A stretch of 64,000 nt of DNA from Diadema setosum. Lineage: Eukaryota; Echinodermata; Echinoidea; Diadematoida; Diadematidae. The translations under genes were made by a program, and so were the position numbers. This document shows, in pieces, positions 32,371-43,162 of the stretch; position 1 is the first letter of the stretch, and each line of letters opens with the position of its first letter. Below the pieces are notes generated by a model. That model did not search any database. It had not been told where the DNA came from and was given only the letters and a program-made list of their open reading frames with translations. The DNA is taken from the NCBI RefSeq assembly GCF_964275005.1, contig NC_092702.1, positions 9,719,330 through 9,783,329 of the forward strand. Reading direction: 5' to 3'.

Positions 32371-32710
32371 AGGGATGGTATAGTATTGATTGAGGTGAAG
32401 ATTCAGCCTATAACTTTTTTGTGAGATACTTAGAAACTGCTATAGGAAATTGTACAGAGCATACAATTCTAAGACAATTCTAAACAAAGTGATCTTAATA
32501 AAAGGTGGGTCTATTAGGATCACTTTATTTTGGACATCTTGACCATTTCACAACCAATTTTCATCAAATAAACTTTGAATTTCTCTTAGAATTATATGCT
32601 CTTTCATATTTCATGAGAGGTTTCTCATTAATTATCTCAACAACAAAAAATCATCATCAAAGAATGTCGGAAACCTGAAGCCCCATCTCATTTGAAACTG
32701 TACCATCCCT
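32371..32710. mobile_element. Palindromic MITE, GGTCCCAC-centred family, copy 2
   Basis: AGGGATGGTATAGTATTG at the left and GTACCATCCCT at the right are inverted ends. Internally it matches 23735-24066 and 54778-55106, with a decayed centre (AGGTGGGTCTATTAGG). Confidence 0.65.
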
Positions 32711-33918
32711 CCAACAAGTCAGAGATACTGTTGGATAAAACAAAAACAAAGCAGACAGACCAGGTATTATTCATCATACATGTACAAGTCACAGTAATCA
32801 GTGTCGGTGCCTTAGATATACACGCCTGTAATTTAAAACATTTGTATAAAGTCTCTTCTGCTTGAACACCCCCTAGGTTATGATAAAAAGAGTAAATACC
32901 AGGTAAAACCTGTTGAATAATAAATGGTCCCTAAGGCCTAATTTATTCATTGAGTGGATTTGCACTCTTCAAAAAAATTGGTTGGTGTCTCATTCTCTGG
33001 GATTTTCCCCTCAACAACAAATCAAGATGGATTTGAGATGGTGAGTTTTGTTCAGCTTTTGACATCTGTAATGCATCCAAAGGCAGCATCTCTTTTCCCT
33101 TCTCTTGGAGAGACCTTCACCTTCAATTTTCCCTCCTGCTTTGTTATTCATTTCAATATACACTGTACTTATCTGTGGATAAATAGAAAACATGCAGTCT
33201 ATTGTTTAGTATGACAGGTAGTGCCCCTGGTTGGTTGAGCTGTTATTGATTCTGCACAGTAGTCTACCATGCATTGTTGACATGAAAAACATGTTGGCAA
33301 ATCAATCTCATCTTTTGTGTTTGTTTTTTAACACAGGTTTGGATGAATCCCATCTGTCTTAGAAAGTATTTGTGTTGGCAAAATGATTTTGACTTGTATC
33401 ATGTAACCCATCACCATTTTGGCATGGAAAGATAATATAAATTGTACTGCAAGTTTCATCTAGGGAGCCATTGGCCCGAATTCATGAAGGTGGTACAATG
33501 GAGCGCAAAATGTCGCATGGCTTATTTCGTTATGAAATCAGTCCTTTCTTCATTGTTGACGAAATAATCATTTCGTTGTTGTAACCCTAACCCTAAGTCC
33601 TTGGAGAAAATAAGACCAGAGCACCTATCACAGGAACAAATGTTGTCTCACCATAGCAACAACAATTTTGAATTTGTACATTGCACCAGAGTGGAGAGAT
33701 TGAGAGTCATGCAACCTTCCTTCTGCATTGAGTCCAGAAAAATTATAGTTGGAAATTAGAAGAAAAAGGGTCAATCCAAACATCCAATGGGTATCTTATG
33801 AAGGCATACACCATGCAAACTACATAGTACAGTAGTACTGGCACTAAGAGAAATACCATAACCACACAAAAACAATACTCATGACACAAACATACTTTGT
33901 ATGCACACAATGACATGC
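32711..33918. other. No feature recognised
   Basis: Contains open frames up to 86 codons without coding character or flanking splice signals that convince. Confidence 0.3.
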
Positions 33919-34115
33919 TACTGTAAAATGAGGAATGTTTGCGTGCATTTTAATTTCGCGAGTCGAGATTCACAAAATTGAAATGCACACAAAAGTTCTT
34001 GTCTACACTCTATGCATTGAATGCAAGTGGCAATTTGCGAAAAATTCATGCCGCGAAAAAGGCCATCGGCTCCAATTTGCAAAAATTTCATGCCGTGAAC
34101 ATATGTTTTACAGTA
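33919..34115. mobile_element. MITE with TACTGTAAAA ends
   Basis: TACTGTAAAA at 33919 and TTTTACAGTA at 34106-34115. The interior holds paired AATTTCGCGAG/GAAAAATTCATGCCGCGAA motifs. Belongs to the TTTCGCG-rich group. Confidence 0.65.
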
Positions 34116-35100
34116 ATTACTGCTTTTAAACAGTCAGATATAATTGTACATAGACCAAGTACAGGTACCCTGGTACTAAAATTGTTTCTGGTACACAATG
34201 TACATGTACAGCATATCCTAAACCAATCTGTTTTTATACATGAAGGTTTGAGTAATTACCATCAATTTCAATTTTATTAGAATTCATTTTACTTTGTTTT
34301 CCTACCACCTGACTTTGTGATCTATAAACACAGAAAAACTTGACACAACAAACACTAGCTGATATTTGTAATGTCCCGATTTTTCTTCCATATGAGTCAA
34401 GGTACAATGTATTACACTACGTACATCTATACCAAAATCAGCTATAATGAATGAAATGCAATAAGCTGAATCTTGTAACTTCAAAAAAGACCATAATTAA
34501 TTAAACCTGTTATAGCAAGAAATTTCCACTGCCTACATGACCACAAAAAAAAAGGTCCAAGAGTCTACATGTTTGGTGCATTATCCCCTCAGCGATATTG
34601 CTATAAAGGATGTATTCTCTATGCAGTGCTCATGCTAATCTATATACATTGTATGACCCACAGAAATCTTGCAGTAAACATGTCTATGTTTGAACCTGAT
34701 TCAACCTCAGACCATCTCTCTTTGTGCATTGATCATACCATATACTGTATGCTACAAGTAGTGCATGCTCAAACAGTTGCAGCAATACTGTATATATTGG
34801 ACACAACTGGTAATACAGGTATGTATAGTACCAACGAGTGCATTACTTTATGGTAACGGTTGTCTCTGTGAGCGTTACTACATCCACAGTATAAAAAACA
34901 AACAAACCAAACAAACATACTTGCATCCAGGAAAAAAATGAAGACTGGTATTTTATTAGCGAAGCAATTTAAAACATATTTTACATTTGGAGTGTCAGTC
35001 TGACATAATATCATCTATGGTCTGATACATATAACAGTACGATATTAACATACAATGTATTAACATAGCAACATGAACTAGAATTATCACTGAAGGTGAT
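34116..35100. other. No feature recognised
   Basis: Non-coding. Two opposite frames (34569-34856 plus, 34769-35014 minus) have no splice context or family resemblance. Confidence 0.3.
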
Positions 35101-36160
35101 TAATACCCCGCCCCTAGTGTTGCTTTATAGTATGTGATGTCAAGAGGGCAATGATGTTAATACCACGTTTGTGCATTTGTCGAATTGGAAACAGAGCAAT
35201 TTTAGTTTACTGTACAATTACAGAGTTGACACTGAGTATAAAACTTACAGCAAATGGAAACATGCTTTCCCCCAGCATCACTACACTTAAAGACCATCAT
35301 ACACACCAAATTTGACCTTCATAGCTTGACTGGTTTATTTTGCTACAAAAATGAGTGGTTACCATGGCAACACATTTTCCTTTAAACTAACACATTGGTG
35401 TCTTGCAAAACTACACTTCTAGATCATGATACATACTAAATTTGACTTTTATTGCTTGAATGATGGAAAAGTTATTCGATCTGCAAGGTTTTGGTAAAAT
35501 TGTGGTTACCATGGCAACGGTTTGTGTGACAAACACAAAAATTATGTGTTCCACATCTATACCTCGGGGCCATAATGCCTACCAAATTTGGTTTCAAGTG
35601 CTTGAAAACTGTGGAAGAAGTTCACTCCACAGGATTAAAAAAAAAAAAAAATGCTGTTACCATGGCAACGCATTGTCTGATACAAATACAAAGGACATTT
35701 TGCAAAACTACACTTAAAGAGCATCATACACACCAAATTTCACCTTCATAGATTAAATGGTTCAATTAGATACAAAAATGAGTGGTTACCATGGCAACAC
35801 ATTTTTCTTATATTTACACATTGGTGTCTTGCATAACTACACCTCTCGATCATCATACATACTAAATTTGACCTTAATTGCTTGAATGACGTGGAAGTTA
35901 TTCAATCCACAAGGTTTTGGTAAAATTATGGTTACCATGGCAACGCATTGTCCAACAAACACAAAAAACACGTCTAGCACATCTATACAATGTACCTCAA
36001 TATCATCATTTACCCTAAGTTTCATTTAAATTGCTTCAAAACTGTAGGAGGAGTTCGCGACGTAAGATTTTGCAACAGACCGACCAACCGACCACCCGCC
36101 CGCCAGACCAACATCGCTGTGATTCCTATATACCCCTCACATGTGTGGCGGGGGTATAAT
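35101..36160. mobile_element. Non-autonomous element with RFX-site tandem units
   Basis: The ends TAATACCCCGCCCC (35101) and GGCGGGGGTATAAT (36147-36160) are inverted, and the right end also forms a hairpin (TATACCCC..GGGGTATA). The interior is built of units of about 130-150 bp, each with GTTACCATGGCAAC and CATCATACACACCAAATTT-like sequence. A CCGACCAACC-type tract precedes the right end. The plan is the same as in the element at 369-1687. Confidence 0.7.
35358..35944. promoter_or_regulatory. Array of five perfect RFX X-boxes
   Basis: GTTACCATGGCAAC occurs without mismatch at 35358-35371, 35505-35518, 35656-35669, 35785-35798 and 35931-35944. It fits the palindromic RFX consensus (GTTNCCATGGNAAC), the site through which RFX factors control ciliary genes in animals. 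The sites belong to the tandem units of the surrounding element; function here is not shown. Confidence 0.55.
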
Positions 36161-36270
36161 AAAAAATATAAGAAAAATTAACACAGCACGACATTCACGC
36201 TATGAGTATGTGCTTTACGAAGATAACAAAATATCAGCTTTTACAGTGAAAACGAAGTCCTGGTAAGGTC

Positions 36271-36510
36271 TTGAAAACCCGTCTGGCACCATTTCATATT
36301 TGCTTGCAATATATCGAAAGAGTCTACAAAGAAACTTACCTGGCTGACGCGGTTTGCCGGAATGATGAGTCGTTTTGGAGTATTTTGAGAAAAATAATAA
36401 AAGTCGGAAAACCGACTTTTATTCCAGAAGGCTCCAGACTAACTTGGTCGCAGGGAGAACTCGACCCTATTTCAGACAATTTACACGCAGTTCATGATTC
36501 TATTGTATAA
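36271..36510 (+). CDS. Hypothetical short frame, 79 codons
   Basis: Encodes TRLAPFHICLQYIERVYKET ... ILRKIIKVGKPTFIPEGSRL. The composition is protein-like but I recognise no family. The frame runs through a perfect 12-bp hairpin (36396-36423), which is unusual inside a coding region. It could be a decayed exon or chance. Confidence 0.2.
   Translation: MKTRLAPFHICLQYIERVYKETYLADAVCRNDESFWSILRKIIKVGKPTFIPEGSRLTWSQGELDPISDNLHAVHDSIV
36396..36423. repeat. Perfect 12-bp hairpin
   Basis: AATAAAAGTCGG, loop AAAA, CCGACTTTTATT. No histone-type or terminator context. Confidence 0.8.
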
Positions 36511-37419
36511 TACCAAATGAGGCCTAACTGAACAGATAGGAAAGTGTGTGCTAATCCTGTACAAAACAAATGGACAGCACGCGGTCCTCAAGCCTATACG
36601 CACATCACCTCAGTTGCTGAGACAGATGCGCGGTCTTTGAAGTTTTTGTTGTTGTTTATCAAGCGTCTTTGATTGTTTTTAGAGGTGCTTGATAGGCGCA
36701 CACTAATTTTGCATGCGCGCCAAAGAGGTTTTTGATGCGCGCGTTGTAACAACTCGGATCATTACTGCGAGTAGCCAGAACGCGAAGCGCTACAATGTAG
36801 TTCATACAGGCCGCTCCCATAGTACAACACTGAACAATCCAGAGGGACAACCAATACTCAGCCCGCCGTCAAAGCGAGGCCGGGTTAAACCCAAGTCCGA
36901 GTTTAGTCTGACCCCGTTCAGATAAGTTCCGAGACTGAACCTTTTTGGTTTATATTTCACATTTTCATCGTTACCCATCGAATATCTTGTTATTACAGCT
37001 TTATTCCGCACATTTCCTAGGCATATATTCACATTTGGGAGCGAAATTTGACAACTTTTGCAGGCGTACCAGAACTTTGTTTGCGCTTTAAACAAGGATG
37101 TGTCTTGGTCCCGCCCTTCCCCTATAGTAGACCTAGTACCCTGGACTATTTTAACATGACACATTTAAAATTCACAATGTGGAACCATCCAATAAAATTA
37201 TGGTGTGACCTAAACTCAACTGCACAGTAAGATGGGGTGGGCAGTCAATTGGTACTTCTTGGTGGCTGAAATGTTTGGTATGGTGATCCATATAGATAGA
37301 TGAGGCATGCTCAATTATTGATGTAGGTCTACACGTGTATCTACGGTTGCATTTGATACTCGTACAAGCATACACACATCCACCTGAACACTGCCTACTT
37401 GAATGACAATCCCCTTTTA

Positions 37420-37438
37420 TCTCCCCCCCCCCCCCCCC
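37420..37438. repeat. Poly-C tract
   Basis: A run of about 18 C following TTTTATCT. Confidence 0.9.
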
Positions 37439-37560
37439 TTAAATTCCAAACAAACTACAAAATACATTTAACATGCGCAACCCATCCCGGGAAATGATAC
37501 CATATTTAAAGGAGATAAGTGCTGAACAAATTAGAGTCTAAAAACTTTGATCTAAATAAA

Positions 37561-37694
37561 ATGGCAGAAGAGCACACAAAACACTTTTGCGGGTGGAAGA
37601 CTATAGCTTTAACCAAGTCTTCCCATTACCAACATGCATTTGATAAATGTGTCATATATGATCAGCTGCTGTCAGTTTGGTATCTGATAAGAGG
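37561..37694 (+). CDS. Possible first exon of an unrecognised gene
   Basis: ATG at 37561 in AAAATGG (good Kozak), 44 codons (MAEEHTKHFCGWKTIALTKS ... QLLSVWYLIR), then the donor AGAG|GTAAGC. Strong start context and a good donor make it look like a first coding exon, but no downstream partner was found before SFR1 on the other strand. The family is not recognised. Confidence 0.3.
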
Positions 37695-37828
37695 TAAGCC
37701 TGCTCTCAAGTAATCAGGTGCCTTTGTCACAAGATGACTGTCAGACAATCATTAGGCTGGGATGCATGTCACCTGCGTAGAAGCTGCAAAACATGGTACA
37801 GATACTTTATACACCGAACATTTCATGA

Positions 37829-38003
37829 GATTTTTATTTTCGCGAATTTCGCAAGTCAGGTGCTATTCTCAAAATTAAAGACACAAGAAAATATTTGCCT
37901 CTGATCCCGATATGAATGTGACGTACACGTATACATTTCTCCATTTACTACACGACTCCATGATCGTGAATTTAACCACTCGCTAAATATATGGCGTATA
38001 CAG
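37829..38003. mobile_element. TTTCGCG-rich MITE, copy of the 22929 family
   Basis: TTTTATTTTCGCGAATTTCG ... CTAAATATATGGCGTATAC: matches 22929-23172 in reverse orientation, including TCTGATCCCGATATGAATGT. Confidence 0.6.
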
Positions 38004-38552
38004 TATGGGGTATACAGTGTATGAGCATGTTTTCACATAAAAGTGCCAAGGTTCCCCCTTAAAATGGAAATATATGTGTTTGCACCAAATCATTGAATAA
38101 TTTCCCTGAAGCACCCAAAGTAACTATTTTGTTAGTTGTGGGTATGTGTAAGAGGAATACGTAACGACACAGATCAACTGCTTACAGCTATTTCACAATT
38201 ACCCATACAGTATGCTGCGTACTGCATAACAATACAAAGAAGCATTTCTGTGTGTGTGTGTGAATACACACACATCAAGCCGAGGGAACCTCTTGAATAT
38301 TTTCCTAGTGGGAGCTCCAGTCAGTAATTGCTGAATACTGCCATCTTGTGGTCACATTATGTTTTCTTCCAGTGTTGAGATGTTGGAAATATGAACATGT
38401 ACAATGTAATTAGCAATCACATCTTGTTTGTAAATGTACACTCCCTTCCAAACATTATTCCACTGTCATATCCTAATAGATATATTTTGATTATTCTATT
38501 CATTTGTCTGCACTGTGGCAGACTTCCATGGAATAGATATCTTCTCAAATTG

Positions 38553-38770
38553 TCTTCTCATCAACACTGAAAATGATCTGGTCCATTGTCCATTCTGCAT
38601 CTGCTGCTAAAATCTCCAACTGATGGCTTGGAATCTGGGGGATTGGCTGCCTTATGGCTGACCTCCAAATGCTGAAAATCACCTCGATAATGTTTTCACC
38701 ATCAGGTCCTTACATCCAGTCTGCATCTGCTGATGAAGATGATTTGGCAACACTATGGCTGACCATTAAC
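38553..38770 (-). pseudogene. Decayed tandem copies of the SFR1 last exon
   Basis: Two stretches (38553-38640 and about 38675-38750) resemble the functional exon at 38783-38962. Shared blocks include CAGTCTGCATCYRCTGATGA, TGATGGCTTSGRATCTGGG and TCAGGTCCTT. They lie just 3' of the SFR1 stop codon in the same orientation. They are probably transcribed as 3' UTR and are not open in the SFR1 frame. Confidence 0.55.
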
Positions 38771-38782
38771 CAGTGGAACTCA

Positions 38783-38962
38783 TCATGAAAATGTCTCTTC
38801 ATCATCATTGAAATTGATCAGGTCCTTGTCCAGTCTGCATCCACTGATGAAATCTCCCAGTGATGGCTTCGGATCTGGGTGTTTCTCATAGAGACGTACA
38901 ATGGCAGACTGGCATGCCTCTCTCCACATGTCAATCAGTTCTTGCAGTGCATTCAGATCATT
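38783..38962 (-). CDS. SFR1: SFR1/MEI5 last exon
   Basis: 59 codons plus stop on the minus strand, after the acceptor CTCTTGCAG (AAT at 38962), stop TGA at 38785-38783. It encodes NDLNALQELIDMWREACQSA, a variable stretch, then SLGDFISGCRLDKDLINFND and EETFS. The order 'K-NDL..LQ-LI..WR', 'L..(L/F)I...(G/R)LD..L..(Y/F)N..EEF' is that of the Sfr1/Mei5 C terminus. Swi5-Sfr1 forms a nuclear heterodimer that stabilises Rad51/Dmc1 filaments in homologous recombination. The phase-0 junction fits the exon at 39603-39794. Confidence 0.85.
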   Translation of the reverse strand, partial: NDLNALQELIDMWREACQSAIVRLYEKHPDPKPSLGDFISGCRLDKDLINFNDDEETFS

Positions 38963-39602
38963 CTGCAAGAGGGAGAACATGCACCATAGCATACATACAT
39001 GGCAACAAGTAAACAAGGAATCCCAAATCTTTATCACTGTATCATAACTTCACAAAACCACAAGAAGTTTGCATTGACAGGTGTGTGCAATGGCCTCATA
39101 TCAATTTAACCTAAAATTACATGGCTACAACAGTCTATCAATCATGTGTACCGGTATAAAGGTACATGTAACTGAGCACTGTGTGGTGCATGAAAACAAT
39201 TCCTTTCTACCCTAATGGTTTTGAAATTTTCACCCAATGAGCTTTCTTACAGAGACTACAACTGTATGCCATGGTAAAATGCTTTGAATCCCCTAGATGT
39301 CTTCACCAATTGTCAGGGTAAAATAGGTCATATCAATCTTGGCATTATACAAAGTGTATACATGTAACTACACAGCACAATTTTTGATCAAACAAGTAAA
39401 ATCAGCTACAAAAGGCTTCCTTGTTCTTATATCTCACATAATAGTCACAATATTCCATTTCTAAGCAAAAGAAAAGAATTGATTTAAGAACAGCAAATCA
39501 AATATAACATAGAGTGGTATACATCTGATAATTCTTTCACTCTTGTGGAATCATGATAAAACTCATCTGTGAATTCAGCCTCAGCATTTGAATTAAATTC
39601 AC

Positions 39603-39794
39603 CTTTGCTCTGTACATCTTAACCATCCTGAGTTTTCTGCAAATATCTTCCTTCTCTGCAACGCGTCGCTGCAACTCTTTTCGAACACTTATGGCCTGTT
39701 TCACAACACTGGAAGATTCCATCTGAGCATCGCCTTCGGGTTGTTCCATGCTTGGCATGATGGTACGATCATGAATTTCAGATGACTCGTCCAT
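39603..39794 (-). CDS. SFR1: SFR1/MEI5 penultimate exon (conserved coiled coil)
   Basis: 64 codons from ATG 39794 to the donor AAAG|GTGAAT (phase 0). The coiled segment VRKELQRRVAEKEDICRKLR followed by MVKMYRAK is the conserved SFR1 signature that leads directly into the NDL of the last exon. The exon frame is open upstream to a possible acceptor TTGTTACAG at about 39822. Vertebrate SFR1 has a longer, poorly conserved N terminus, so either this ATG starts a short protein (123 residues, near the size of the conserved core) or an unrecognised upstream exon exists. Confidence 0.8.
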
Positions 39795-39822
39795 TATGGC
39801 AGGATGGGAGGAATTTCTGTAA

Positions 39823-40327
39823 CAATGTTAAGCAAGGGTGCTGCTAGTATTAGTACATTTCACAATCATATCTATGGATGGCATCTATTTGTCAAACAGA
39901 AGTAGGCCCTACATTGAATATATTAAGTAGACTAAATCTTATTCAAATATGCCAGAATCATACGTTAGAATTACATTAAACCTTAATCATTTTCTCCTGT
40001 CATTTTGTGTCACTGAGAAAATCGATGCCATGCACATTCCTACTCCAAAAAGCAATAAGTTTATTATAAACATGGCTTTTGTCTTGTTTTAATCTCCCTC
40101 CATCAAACCTCAAAGATCAGTCAAAACTTAAAACATGCTGTCGGTAAAATTTATATCACAGTTTCTGCTTCCTCTAGCTCACTTGTCATCTCATTCCTCC
40201 TATCACTGTCCTATCTCATTGTCACAGTCTAAACCGGGAAACAATTTCTGTGCCACAGCTAGAAAAATCAATAGCCGCTGCTAATTGTTTAACCCGTTGA
40301 GGACAAGTCCAGAGTAAACAGAGTATA
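39823..40327. other. SFR1 upstream, no exon recognised
   Basis: No conserved coding segment seen on the minus strand. May hold the SFR1 5' UTR. Confidence 0.3.
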
Positions 40328-41131
40328 CAGTCAAACCTGTCTATAGCGGCCACCCAAGGGAGACGAAAAACATGGCCGTTATAACCACATAGACAGGTGA
40401 CCGCTATAGAATGGTTATCTGACTTTTGTGTGCAATGCCTACAAGTACGTATCGGGTATCATCATTGTATACATCTATAAGTGCTATTGTTGCATGTCCT
40501 TGTATGTGTATACGTATCCACATGTGTATTTCATGCATTAGCTTTACACTACGGTAGTGCATTATTATGACTGAATGTGTAATGCCTGCAGCGGTGGCAA
40601 TCACTGAACATTGCCCATGAATGACTGGCACGGCAAGAAAGCAGAAAATGCATGCTGAATTATCGGCTCGGCTACAGCTCCATGTGTCGATCATGTGCAT
40701 GGTCTGTGGCCACTATAGACAGGTTAAAATCTACCGCGGGAAACAAAATTTGTGGCTGCTGTGGCCGCGAGACAGGTGGCTGCCATACACATGCAGGGTC
40801 TTTACCAACAAGGCTTTCCTCTCCTAGGGGAAATTTTCAGTGGCTGCATGTGGCAGGTGGCTGCTATAGACAGGTGGCCGCTTGGGCAGGTTTGACTATT
40901 AAATGACCGAAGATCGGTCTGTATGTATCTCATCTGGTCGTCGGGGATATGTTCTGCGGAGACTGCGTCTGGCCAGGGTCAGGGAGGTGTGAGAGAGAGG
41001 TCTCTCTCACACCTCCCTGGTCTGGCTTCACTGAATCCCCTCCAGTCCTATAACTACGGAGGAGAGCGATAACGTCAAAAAATAAAAGACTCCTCCGGAC
41101 AGACGGATCTTTCTGTCTAGGTTTGACTGTA
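40328..41131. mobile_element. Composite element with CAGTCAAACCTGTC ends
   Basis: CAGTCAAACCTGTCTATAGC at 40328 and an inverted counterpart GGGCAGGTTTGACTATT ending near 40900. Repeated GACAGGTGGCYGCTATAGA units lie near the ends. A second block (40905-41131), shared with parts of 15125-15215 and 19030-19150, follows and ends GGTTTGACTGTA. It contains GGGAGGTGTGAGAGAGAGGT/ACCTCTCTCTCACACCTCCC, a 21-bp inverted repeat near 40984-41023. Confidence 0.6.
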
Positions 41132-42014
41132 CTTGAACAGGTGTCTATTGAATTTAATATTGGCAAGATGGGAAATGTGTGTTCAGTTAACTAGTTGTAG
41201 CAAAATCAGCCCATCCTCAACGGGTTAATAGCAATTTTTATATATTATAACTGCAACAAGTTATAATTTCTTATTTCTTAAGTTACTTAGCCACTCAATT
41301 CACAATCATAAAATGCACTGTAAATTATATTTAGTTTAACATGAAATTTACCTAATCTAATAAATCCAAACATAAGAGATTCATTAATCATAAATGTCAA
41401 TGCAACAAGTTTTCACATGTAAATTAACAGACATCATGATCAGTTGCAGAAGTCACCTAGTACGTCATACAGCTGCACTGACGGCTGAAGATCAAATGTT
41501 ACTTGTAGCTTAGCTTCATCCAGTCCTTGATACCTTGGGCTATGGAATTGGAAGTCTGTTCTGTCAGTTCACACCATTGCACCATGGTCCATAACCAATA
41601 TCCCTGTTTAATGCTCGCAAGCGTGTATGTAGCGCGTACGACGTCACACACAGGTGTCACATACACAGCAAAGCACAGTTTCCCAATCTCCCTCTTCTAA
41701 AACTAGAATTCAAGATAATATGGTGGTTTCATGTGGATTTGTATAAACAATTTAAATGGTGTCGAAAGCAATGGATAATTGATAATAACTTGAAGGGTTG
41801 ACCAGATCCTGCCTGTACGAAAGACAAAACTGTGTTATTCTTGCCATTAGTTTACAAATTTGCCGCGTCTGTGAACGAGGATCGCATATCGCATAAAGGG
41901 TGATTCCCGCGAGATGACGTCACCTAAAAAAAAAAATTGTCTGGGCATACATACATGTACATATGCACCACACACACACACACGCGTGACGTTGGCTATT
42001 AAATACTCATATTT
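41132..42014. promoter_or_regulatory. Candidate shared upstream region of SFR1 and LCOR
   Basis: Lies between divergently oriented SFR1 and LCOR exons. The part nearest LCOR (41600-42010) has more CpG (GCGTACGACGTCACAC, GAGATGACGTCACC) and two TGACGTCA-like CRE cores (TGACGTCA at about 41913, GACGTCAC at 41640). No TATA box was chosen. Regulatory function is an inference. Confidence 0.35.
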
Positions 42015-42123
42015 ATGAAAATGGCCGAGTATGTAAAGTGTGGCAACCAACGCTGCTTACAAGAACGAAAACAGCTGCGAAAGGAGCTCGACCGAGGCAG
42101 GAAAAACCTTACATCTTACATCG
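42015..42123 (+). CDS. LCOR: LCOR/LCORL-like, coding exon 1
   Basis: In-frame ATGs at 42015 and 42021 (the latter in AAAATGGCC, best Kozak); donor ATCG|GTAAGT leaves phase 1. It encodes MAEYVKCGNQRCLQERKQLR and KELDRGRKNLTSYIG. The pattern C..xRC..ER..(F/L)R(K/R)EL(D/E).WR..L...(V/I)G is the N-terminal domain of the vertebrate ligand-dependent corepressors LCOR and LCORL, which recruit PRC2/CtBP through other regions. Its splice phase matches exon 2. Divergent to SFR1. LCOR cannot be separated from LCORL; an invertebrate would carry one pre-duplication gene. Confidence 0.75.
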
Positions 42124-43162
42124 GTAAGTATCTACAGACCTCGACGAACATTTTTGTCTGCTTTTCTGTCGTGCACGGCGATGGATTAAGCATGTAATCC
42201 CGGGTTTATTAGCAAGCAAGTCTCGCCGGTTTTTGGTAGGGTCAATTACGTGCGCAAGGGCTATCCGATCGCAAGGAAAGCAGGCAATGTTATTTTTGTC
42301 TGCTAAAATGCCCCTCGGCTCAGGCGATCCGGTGTGTTCGCTGAAACTCTCGCTCGCGTTTTCATGCGTAGCGCTCGCCTGTATGAATGAGTCAATACGA
42401 CAATAATACTAGTAGGGCCTATCCCTGTACCTGTAGAACAATGAATTACAGGCAAATGAAGACCCAGCTGTTGTTAACTCTATATTGTAAAACTACTAAC
42501 TTAGTTATTAACTAACTGTTACTGTTAGTGTTACGCCGGTTAGTACTACTTTAGTATTACTACTAGACCCTAGTAACTTGTTAGTCCATTGGCAATGCCA
42601 TGATTGGCAAGTTCAGCTTTTAATTGCCAGTTCCATCATTCGAATACCACGGTAGAAGTGTTAACTTTAACGTTACAGTTTCGTGTTGACCCACAACTCA
42701 AAAAAAGAAGAAAAAAAGTAGAGACAGAGTTCTACTCCAGACCACTGTCTAGACAACCTTATGTGCTTTCACTTGTAAACTTGATTGTGGTAGAACTAGA
42801 AGTATGGAATATCAACCAAGCAGTGCAAGGCACACCAAAGATTTATGCCTTTGCCAACAAATGAAAGAAGTCCCATTCCTGAATTCCTGTAGCTGTTATT
42901 TTCTAAACCTCTGCAAAATACACTCGGTATTACTACAATAGAAATGGCCTTGCTTGATACACATCCTGGCCCTCCATGCTTCATCAGGTTCGTGGCAGAC
43001 AAATTTTTCATACGCCATACAGATCTAGAGCAGATAGCTGTTGCCTGTGCAACTGATGATCGAATTGTGCTTAAAATACAGCTCCATATTGTCCACTATT
43101 GTACTGCAGCGGTTAGAAAAGAAGACCGACTGTTGTTCAAGCAGAGAAGTTCAAAGCAAATT
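42124..43162. other. LCOR intron 1, no feature recognised
   Basis: CpG-richer for the first 300 bp (42200-42370), then AT-rich with TTAGTTA/ACTAGT-like simple stretches near 42480-42590. Confidence 0.35.

Noticed and set aside
36271-36510. Confident host gene
   Set aside because: No recognised family, no splice partner, and a perfect 12-bp hairpin within the frame; kept only as a low-confidence entry.
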